From Saururus chinensis (taxonomy: Eukaryota; Streptophyta; Magnoliopsida; Piperales; Saururaceae): DNA of 64,000 nt. A program made the position numbers and the translations under genes. Positions 56,063-64,000 of this stretch are shown in pieces. Location: contig CP141144.1 of NCBI GenBank assembly GCA_035235625.1, forward strand, positions 36,826,014 to 36,890,013. Reading direction: 5' to 3'. Numbering within the stretch: position 1 is the first letter of the stretch; every line of letters starts with the position of its first letter. Under the pieces are notes generated by a model. That model searched no databases, was not told where the DNA came from, and saw only the letters and a program-made list of their open reading frames with translations.

Positions 56063-58153
56063 TGTGACACCCCGTGTTCTGATTATGCTTAACCCAAGAG
56101 AGCTAGGGTTAATTATGTAATTTTAATTAACTTTTGGCGGGTTTAAAGGGAAGGAATTCTAGTGTTTGGTTAGAGCTCGAAGTAACAAGTGAAACGAACC
56201 AAAGAACGAGCGAAACAGAGGCTGCGAACGAAAGTTAAGACCTCAGGAAACATGCCATATGGGCAGGACACACTTTAAAAAAGTGAGATAACCAGCCCAT
56301 GTGGGGTCTAATTTCAAGGGCTCGTCGATACGAGTCCATCAATACCAACAACATGCAATTTCGACTTCAGGATAAGAAGTTATCGCGTTTTGAAGTTGAA
56401 ATTGTATTTGAATGAAATGATAATAAAATATTCAAGAAAGGACAAAATAGATGAGGTCATCTAGCCAAGCCGCAGCGTTGTGCAATCACGGCCGGTCATG
56501 TGATGCGGGTCGTACGCGATTGTGTGGCTGACTGAGCAACGCTCAACGAGTTAAAGCATGCTTTACACACACATCAAGCACACCAACGAGTTTTGCGATC
56601 TAATCATATTGCACACGCAAGCAGATCCTAGCTTCCTCGTACACTCGCACATCCATCTCTTATAAATAGTCATTTTCATTAATTCTTTGGAGGGAGTTTA
56701 TAGAGTCGTTCTAAGTCCATTTTCTTCCATTTAAAAAGCGTTCTTATCTAATTCAAGGGTGTTCTATGCAATGGAAGCGTTCATTCCTCGAGTTAGTGAC
56801 CCTATATGGGGGAAACACCCAGGGGAAAGGGAAGGTTTGTCAGCCTCCTACGAGCATATGAAGGGTAAATTGTCTCCAGGCATGGGGAGGTTTTGTCCAC
56901 CGCCTACAGGTGCGTGAAGGGTAAAGTGTTTCCAGGCAAGGGGAGGTTTTGTCTGCCACCTACGGGCGTAGCAAGGGTAAAGTGTCTCCGGGGAAGGGGA
57001 GTTTTTGTATGCTGCTTATGGGCACAGGAAGGGTAAAGTGTCCTTAGGAAAGGGGAGGTTGTGTCCACCGCCTACGAGTACGTGAAGGATGAAGTGTCAC
57101 CGAGCAAGGGGAGGTTCTGTACATAGCCTACAGGCACGAAAAGCAAAAAGTGTCTCTTGGGTAAGGGGAGATTCTGTCCATCACCTACAGGCATGTTGTG
57201 ATAAAGGTGTCCCAGGTCAAGGGGAGAACTGTCCGTAGTCCACGAGCACGAAAAAAGAAAAGTATTCCAGAGTTAGAGGAGGTTCTGCCACCATCTCCAG
57301 ACCTAAAAGGGAGGACGACCTAAGGAAACAAGCAACTCTAAATGTCACCACTTTCAGCATTGTAGAGGAGGACGCTTTTTTGACCTTCTAATTTAATATG
57401 ATTTATATGCATGTATATATTAATTAGTAATATACTAATTAAGATATATAATTTACTATGGTATGATATATGCTTATATGTTTTTATTTGATCTACCTTG
57501 ATATATTAAGTTTTGATCTGAATTACTCTGAAATGCTCTATTGTGATCTGATATACTCTGATCTTATCTAATATGATCGATATGGTCAGATGAAATTAGA
57601 TAGGATCTGATATGATCCAACATGTTCTGTAGTGTGTTTTGCTCCACTCTATGATAGAGTGAGATGTGTAATTTTGTTAGTGTTTTGCTCACCTATATCA
57701 GATGTGTATTTCGCTGATTTATTGGCTTATGTTTGGCTCCGATGATTTATAAGATTTTCATCTAACTCTGAATGAATTATTCGGATATAAAGTATATGTA
57801 TTTTATCGTATTGCGTTATGTTTGATGTATGTAGTAGTCATTAGGTAGAACTACGTTCGGATCTGATCGTATTGGAATAATATCATACAGTTTATCCAAT
57901 ATATACGTTGGCAACTAATGGCAAGGCAATGTTGGCCTGATCCAAATTAGTTATAAAATTAGGTTTGTTCTTATCTACGCACAATGGAATGTTAAATCTT
58001 TGTAGTGCGTGGATGAACATTATGACTCTTACACTCAAAGTTTGTAGCTCCTAGTTAGTCAATTTTAGTTTTTTCATTTATTTTTTACTCTCCGATTTTG
58101 TCTTCTGAACTAACCCCCGGTCCGGGTCAGGTTTTTTGGGTCATTGTGTTACA
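56063..58153 (+). repeat. 3' LTR of the 44.65-58.15 kb element
   Basis: 2091 bases, from TGTGACACCCCGTG to GTGTTACA. It contains about eight copies of a unit of roughly 57 bases (56800-57300; AAGGGGAGGTT(T/C)TGTCC...CGCCTACGGGC...AAGGGTAAAGTGTC), about twice as many as the 5' LTR. The same unit appears, reversed, in the LTR at the right edge of the window. Confidence 0.9.
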
Positions 58154-58158
58154 ATAAT

Positions 58159-60960
58159 TTCCAAGAGAACCTTCCTACATTTTAAGTCAGATGATCATTC
58201 CAATGCAGCGATCAATCACTCTAAACAAAAAATTGATTTTCGATTAAAAAAATCTCCACCTCTCACCATTCTTTCAACTAAGGGCTCTTTTACCTTAAAT
58301 TGTGTGAAGGTGATGTTTGTTTATGTTTTTATCTATCAAAACACGAATTTGAGTTTCCCTTTAGCTTCATCTTTAGACTTAAATTGAACAAGATATTGTT
58401 TTGATTATTAAAATAAGCTAATATATGGGATAAGGAAATTGATGTTCTTACACTTTAGAATCCAACATGTTCTCCTCTTCCTCTAGACTTTGTTGTACCC
58501 TAATCTCTATTTTTGGATACAAAGTAAAAATATCCATAAAGGTTTTGGTTAAGGGAATCAAAGGTATTTATAGTGGACAATAACAATTGAATTATAGTTC
58601 ATAAATGCAACAAAAACAACAAACAATTGTGTTGTATGAAAGTTTTGCACCCGTCGGCAAGCCAAACCATTATCACCAACATGTTGATGGTATATAAATA
58701 TTAGTAATAGCATTTTGCCGCTGCAAGAACCAACTTGTCAAAGCCTACTAACAATATCACAAATTTCCATTGATGTGAGCATAGACGTGTTTTTGCTTGC
58801 CTATAATAATTTTTTGTCTAAGAAATTCAATACATTCTTAGAAATGAACTTCACTTTCCTTATTTCAAACTTATCACTTCTACTTTCTAGAGTTTAGTAT
58901 TCATTAGTATTAGCTCCATCAACGTGTTCGTCGATATGTCAATGTCAATGTAAATAGAGCAAAAACAAAATAAATAAATACAAAATATTTTAGATAATTT
59001 AATACAAAAAATACTTCACAAAAACCCAAGTGTCACATCCTTCCCTCCTAGATGAATATTTTATCTTCAAATGGTCACTTGCAGAAAAAATATGATGGGG
59101 TAAGCTTTCTTGAACTCAGCTTTGGCTTCTCAAGTCATATCCTCCCAAGCTTGGCTTTTCCAAAGTAACTTTACCATGGAGATATTTGTATTCTTTTAAG
59201 TTTGGACTTTTCTATCAATATTTGCACCAGTTCCTCCTTAAAAGTGAGATCAGGTTTAAGTTCCACCTTGATACATCAATAACATGAGTAGGATCAGGTA
59301 TGTACTTTGTCGGCATTGATATATGAAAAACTTTATGTATTTCAACAAGATAGGAGGTAAAGCTAATTTATGAGCTACTGGACAAATCCTTTCCAAAATT
59401 TCAAATGGTCCAACAAATCTTTGGTTTAGTTTTCCCTTCTTTCCAATTTTATCACTACCATAGTTAGTGAAGCATTAAAGAAAACATGACCTCCCACATA
59501 AAATTCAAAATATTTTCTTCTTCAATGAGCATTTTTTTTTGTTTAATGTCTTGAGTTTTCGCAACACATTGGCTTACAAATTCTTCCTAGAATAACTGCC
59601 TCTCACCACTTCATTCCAACTCATGGGGGACCTTCAATGCCGACTAGAGTGTTTAGAAAGGTGTCATGTCAATGCTAGAATGATGACTATAACTTTATAA
59701 GAATTTTATAAGTGGTAAGAACTCATCTCATATTCTCTTCTATTCTAACACACAAGCTCTAAACATTTCTTCCAAAGTTTGGATAGTGAACTCAAATTAG
59801 CCATCCATTTGAGGGTGGAAAGGTATGCTAAATTATAATTTTGTCCCCAATTTTTTTTAAAATATTGTGCCAATACCTAGTTGTAAAATAAAAAAGTGTG
59901 GCACTAGGATTATACAAAATTCTACCTAATCAATTAAAAATTGAAAGTGTACCTTCTTAAATGGCATTGTCTTTTTCATCCTCCATAAACAAAGCAAACA
60001 GTTTCATGTTTGTCCTATTCCTTCCATCTCTACATGGATTTCCTTGAGGCTTCTGATAACAAAAATGAGGAATGTGACCTGGTTGCTTATAAGTATAACA
60101 TTGGCAGATTTCTCCCTTGCAAGTCTTCCTTGAGTTGATGTACCTTCACATTAAACACTTCAAATATATCTTCATGCTCTTGAAAGGCACATAATTCTTA
60201 GTTGGGGGCTCAATTTTCCTCACTTGTTTAAAGGGTAGGTTGTTTCCCATGTTACCTCCCTTTCCTTTTTTATTGACCCCACTCCTTCCAAAATTTTTAG
60301 TATGATGAGGGTACTTCTGAAACTATTAAAATCCTCTTCCATATAGAAAATCGATCTGCTACATCAACAAAAGAGGTGACGTCTAGAGGCAAGACCATGG
60401 ACCAATGTCCATTCATTAAACTCCAAATAAAGTGCTTCAGTTTCTTTTCCTTGGTAGGGACAGTATACTGGGCAAACCTCTAAAGCTAGAGATATTTGTT
60501 TTCATATTGAACTACATACAACTCCCTCTACTGGAGATCTAGAAATTATATTTCTTTGTGGCTTCGGATATGAAGGGGAAAGCAATGTTTGCTAAAACTT
60601 TCAGAATTCCTCCCAAGTAATGACTTCCTTATCTTTAAAAAGTAAAATTCTCACCATTTTTCACCAGAAATGTGCTTACCCACTTATAATAAAGGTAGTC
60701 ATACTCACCTTATGAGGAGGTTTAATAGACATGCTTCAAAAGTTTTCTCTGCCTCTTTGATCCATTTCACGGGTTCTACAGGTTCTCCTTCATTAAATAT
60801 TGTGGTCATCTGTTTGAACTGTTAGAGAGTAGATGAACTCACTTTTTCATTTTCAGCCCTATCCTTTGCCTTGAGGTAGGTCAATTCTACGTGAGCCTGA
60901 AGCTGACTTTGAATATCATGGCTTTGGGCTTGTATGGTCTAAGCTATGTCGTGAATTATA
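58159..60960 (-). mobile_element. Decayed Ty3/gypsy element: gag and integrase parts (fossil)
   Basis: On the minus strand, about 60900-60000 holds gag-like sequence with a CCHC zinc knuckle near 60110-60070 (a QPGHIPHFC-like core). About 59460-59200 holds the integrase end (GKLNQRFVGPFEIL, RICPVAHKLALPP). A purine tract followed by TGTGACAC near 59050-59030 marks a probable 3' LTR running leftwards to the 58158 junction and likely continuing beyond the 44652-58153 insertion. Reverse transcriptase and RNase H are not recognised. It is broken in many places and older than the element inserted into its flank. Confidence 0.75.
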
Positions 60961-61155
60961 CTCATTATTTTAGAAGGGGTCAGGGTATTTTCAACGGCTC
61001 ACAAAAAAGATGCATCCAAGGTGTTATAAGACTTTATGCTTTTCTATTTTTCTTTTGCATAACTCTATTTTTGAAATTTCAAATATAAACAACTTTTGAT
61101 ATTTAAGATACAAATACCAATTAAACCTATTTTGAGTATATCCTCTCCATCCCTT

Positions 61156-61197
61156 TCTTCTTCTTCTTCTGCTTCTTCTTCTTCTTCTTCTTCTTCC
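61156..61197. repeat. (TTC)n microsatellite
   Basis: A TTC trinucleotide run of about 42 bases with one interruption. It explains the Ser-rich and Glu-rich open frames over it. Confidence 0.9.
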
Positions 61198-61199
61198 TT

Positions 61200-61905
61200 C
61201 CTATCTTTCTTACCTCTTCTACCATGGTTGTTAACTTTGCCTCCACTTGCCACCTCTACCCATATAACTTCCAACATCTTATATGTACTCTATCCACTAC
61301 TACCACTAAAATCAAGGCCCTTACGTGTTGGACCATGCTATGGGCTCGGGCCCACATGGTCCTCCTTTTTTCTAGTTCAAGTGAGCAAGTACGGGCCACA
61401 TTATCCAAGGACAGTAGGGGTGGTCATGTAGATCCCACAAGAACTATATTGACATAGATTCTCTTGGGACCCACAGCTGACACATACACATCCTAGGCAT
61501 TGACTAGGATGTACATATTCATCTTGTAGGTCCTAGCCCTACAATATGTGTCTAGTAAGACCCGTAGTTAGCAAAAAGGAGACCTTGCCGCGAGCGTGGT
61601 CACATGTAGGGGTTTAAGACTCCGTGTGCTTGGTGTGATCGAGCCCACATTTGTTGTATTATACCCTCTAGATGATCTACATAGAATATATATGTATGCC
61701 CATATTTTTAAGCCCACTTAAGGGGGAAGTATATAAGGTTCAGAAAAGGGGAGGAGCACTAATTGAGCAAAGGTTCTCCCCTCCCCCTCTCTCCCACATG
61801 CCCCCTCTTCTCCTTTCCTCTTGTCTCCTATCTTGGCCACACACAAGCGAAGGAAGAGGGCTGACCACCCTCTCCTCTTATATTGTCCTTCCTCTCCTCT
61901 TGCGT
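61200..61905. other. No gene recognised
   Basis: Mixed sequence up to the tip of CACTA-like element C. It has a TATA-like TATATAAGG near 61730 followed by a C/T-rich stretch, which could be the promoter part of an old LTR, but no LTR ends are identified. Open frames on both strands lack domains. Confidence 0.35.
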
Positions 61906-62709
61906 CAATACAACAAAAACAACTATTAGCAATGCTTTTAAGCGTCGCTAATGGTTCTAAAATCATCGCTAATAATTATTAGCGACACTTATAAAGCGTC
62001 GCTACATGCGTCGATAAAAACAGTGTCACTATTGCTCATTAACAACGTTTATGATTAAACATCGCTAATTATCATTATTAGCGACATTTACTACTACGTC
62101 TCTAATAAACAAAATGTGTCGCTAATAATCTAGTATTAGCGATGTTTAGTGCATATGTCGCTAATAATAAAATAATAAAAAATTAAATATCTTTTTTAAA
62201 TATAATTTATTTTAAAAAAAATATTTATGAAATAATTATTAGTGATGTTATAAATTTACATTACTAATAGTTTAATATTAGAGACATTTATCAAACGTCA
62301 TTCATGTAGATTAAAATAATAAATAAAAAAATATTTACCACTATTAACGGCGCACTTTAAGTGCGTCGCTAAAATTTTTTTTTAAAAAAACTAAAATAGA
62401 CCAAACCGGGTCAATAAGAATTGGTCTGACCCGCGTCACGGGTCTCTGTTGCCCTGAGATGGGCGCGGTTCACTGCGGACCTGAGCAAACTGGAGCGGGG
62501 AGCAGGATTGGGGCATCGAGAGTGGGAGCGGGGAGCAGGAGTGGGGCGCGGGTGTGGGGAGTGGGAGCAGGGCGTGGGAGTCGAGTAGGTAACGACCCAC
62601 AGAAGCGGGTTGTCTTCAACCTCTCGTGAGTTTGGCTCCGTCCAGTGAGCCTGCCGGCTCCTAGCCTCCAGAACAGCTTCCGCTTCTTCCTTCCGGCTTG
62701 TGGGGGATC
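61906..62709. mobile_element. CACTA-like element C, left end only
   Basis: The left tip CAATACAACAAAAAC at 61906 is a slightly changed CACTACAACAAAA. It is followed by dense TTAGCGACGC/GCGTCGCTAAT dyads to about 62370, as in elements A and B. From 62400 to 62709 the sequence becomes GC-rich, with a minisatellite-like GGGAGCGGGGAGCAG stretch (62490-62580), then ends where a minus-strand LTR begins. No right tip is present in the window, so the LTR probably inserted into it. Confidence 0.65.
62490..62580. repeat. GC-rich minisatellite-like stretch
   Basis: Repeats of GGGAGCGGGGAGCAGGA(T/G)TGGGGC type with a period near 15 to 25 bases, probably interior to CACTA-like element C. No coding frame is recognised. 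Confidence 0.6.
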
Positions 62710-64000
62710 TGTAATGTCCTAACCCATAAAACCCAACCCGGACTAGAGGTTAGATCGGAAGACAGAATCGGAGTGTATAAAATAAGTGGAAAAATTAAAA
62801 ATCGATTTACCAGGAGCTACAGACTCTTGAGTGTGAGAGTCATAATATTCTTCTACGCACTATGGAGCTATAGCGTACCGTTGCACATAGATCAAAACAA
62901 ACCTAATTTTATAACTAATTTGGATCGGGCCAACGTTATTTTATCGTTGGTTGCCTACGTACGTATTGGATACCATCTCTGACATTATTCCAATACGATC
63001 GGATCCGAACGTAGTTCTGCCTAATGGCTAATGCATGCATCAAGCATCACAAAATCATATACGTTAAAATACGTATATCTTTATATCGAAATAATTATTC
63101 GGAATCAGATAGAAATCTTATAAATCATCGGAGTCAAACAGAAGTCAATAAATCAGTAAAATACACATCTCACATAGGTGAGCAGAACACTAACAAAAAC
63201 ACACGTCTCACTCTATCATGGAGCAGTGCAGAACACACTACAGAGCATGCTGGATCGTATCAAATCCTATCAGATCATATCAGATTTCATCCTACCATGC
63301 TAATCATATTGTATCAGAGTATATCAAATCACAATAGAGCATTTCAGAGTAATTCGGATCACAACGGAATAACTCAAAGTAGATTAAATAGGAACATATC
63401 GGCAGAAATCAGATCAACAAATTATATATCTTAATTAGTATGTTACTAATTAAGATGTGCATTCATATAAATCATATTAAAGTAAAAGGTCAGAAAAGCA
63501 TACTCCCCTACAATTCCAGAAGTGGCGACATTAGGAGGTGCATGTTTCTTCATGGTGTCTTCCCTTTCAGATTCTGAAGACATAACCTCCCCTTACCCGA
63601 ATATACTTTGCTCGTAGGCGGTGGACAGAATCTCCCCTTATCCGGAGACATTTTACCTTTTTTGCGCCCGAAGGCGGTGAACATAACCTCCCCTTCCCCG
63701 GAACGTTTCCCCTAAATAGGATTGCTAACTCGAGGAATAGATGCTTCCATTGCGTAGACCACCTTTGAATTAGCTAGGAACGTCTCCTGAGCGACTCGAA
63801 TCAGACTTAAAATGAGTGAGAAATGAAGAAATTTTTTTTCTAAATGTGGGAGAGAAATGAGAAAACGTGAGAGAGTCTCTCCTTACCCGGAGATACTTTA
63901 CCTTTTTCAAGCCCATCGGCGGTGGACAGAACCTCCCCTTGCCTTGGTACATTTCCCTTATATAGCATTGCAAACTCAAAGAATGGATGTTTCCATTGCG
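62710..64000 (-). mobile_element. LTR of the same family as 44.65/56.06 kb, minus strand, runs off window (fossil)
   Basis: Starts TGTAATGTCCTAACCC, the reverse complement of the LTR end (GGGTCATTGTGTTACA) of the 44652-58153 element. It then follows that LTR in reverse, with GGTTAGATCGGAAGACA, then AATTAGTATGTTACTAATTA near 63430, and reversed tandem units (ACCTCCCCTT, GGCGGTGGACAGA) at 63570-64000. Of an LTR of about 2.1 kb, 1.29 kb lies in the window. Whether an internal region follows cannot be seen. The open frames at 62698-62982 and 63024-63434 are LTR sequence, not genes. Confidence 0.85.

Larger units (their letters stand above)
44652..58153 (+). mobile_element. Non-coding LTR retrotransposon with nested insertions (fossil)
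   Basis: A complete outline of an LTR retrotransposon: 5-bp target duplication ATAAT at 44647-44651 and 58154-58158; LTRs starting TGTGACACCCCGTG and ending GTGTTACA; a PBS two bases after the 5' LTR (TGGTATTAGAGCA, initiator-Met-tRNA type); and a purine tract (AAGGGGGGAAGAA) just before the 3' LTR. Without the nested unit the interior is about 3.8 kb of AT-rich diverged repeats, with no gag or pol that I can see. This makes it a non-autonomous element of the large-derivative sort. By eye the two LTRs differ at roughly one position in eight over the first 350 bases, pointing to an insertion several million years old (inference). Superfamily is not certain; a gypsy partner is plausible. Confidence 0.85.

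Noticed and set aside
61065-61277. Glu-rich minus-strand frame and Ser-rich plus-strand frame
   Set aside because: Produced by the TTC microsatellite at 61156-61197.
62698-63434. Two plus-strand frames of 94 and 136 codons
   Set aside because: They lie within the minus-strand LTR, antisense to it, and align with LTR sequence at 57.3-58.15 kb.

Overview
This window is TE-rich plant nuclear DNA. It holds one intact-looking host gene and several broken gene fragments, set among Mutator-like (MULE), CACTA-like, Ty3/gypsy and Ty1/copia sequences. The host gene is a plant-specific LRR/malectin receptor kinase. A 4-coumarate:CoA ligase fragment has strongly G/C-ending codons, which hints at a monocot, but I cannot name the species. 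I see no rRNA, tRNA or CRISPR.

Layout. 1-2.2 kb is AT-rich sequence with a GC-rich palindromic repeat block at 0.84-1.12 kb. 2.24-2.83 kb is a minus-strand gypsy integrase scrap. At 3.4-3.6 kb one degraded exon of a monoacylglycerol-lipase-like hydrolase lies on the minus strand. 6.84-8.33 kb is a minus-strand FAR1/FHY3-type pseudogene, abutted by a CACTA-like element (8.33-10.51 kb). A second CACTA-like element (11.11-12.91 kb) has both ends. Both are built of inverted GCGTCGCTA-type dyads alternating with CT-rich blocks.

13.72-27.81 kb (+) is the gene: a 24-exon LRR receptor-like kinase (LRR-VIII-2 type). By hand-splicing it gives 3003 nt and 1000 residues with no internal stop. Its 6.1-kb intron 11 carries an antisense 4-coumarate:CoA ligase fragment and a solo LTR. 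Intron 20 appears to use a GC-AG splice pair.

29.2-30.1 kb is an Athila-like reverse transcriptase scrap. About 30.4-37.7 kb is a decayed MULE of the kind that carries a Ulp1-type cysteine protease: transposase on plus, Ulp1-like gene on minus, in tail-to-tail order. Its introns and spacers are full of a degenerate ATAACACGA motif. 38.26-39.92 kb is a long inverted repeat with arms of about 0.8 kb. 42.6-43.9 kb is a Ty1/copia scrap on minus.

44,652-58,153 is a well-delimited LTR retrotransposon (5-bp target duplication ATAAT, PBS, PPT) with no recognisable coding region. A 1.2-kb solo LTR sits inside its 5' LTR and a 4.6-kb LTR-like unit inside its interior. It lies beside a decayed minus-strand gypsy element (about 58.2-61.0 kb). 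At the right edge a third CACTA-like end (61.9 kb) is cut short by a minus-strand LTR of the same family as 44.6/56.1 kb, running off the window.

Only the receptor kinase looks functional. The rest records successive insertions, so gene-gene cooperation cannot be inferred.
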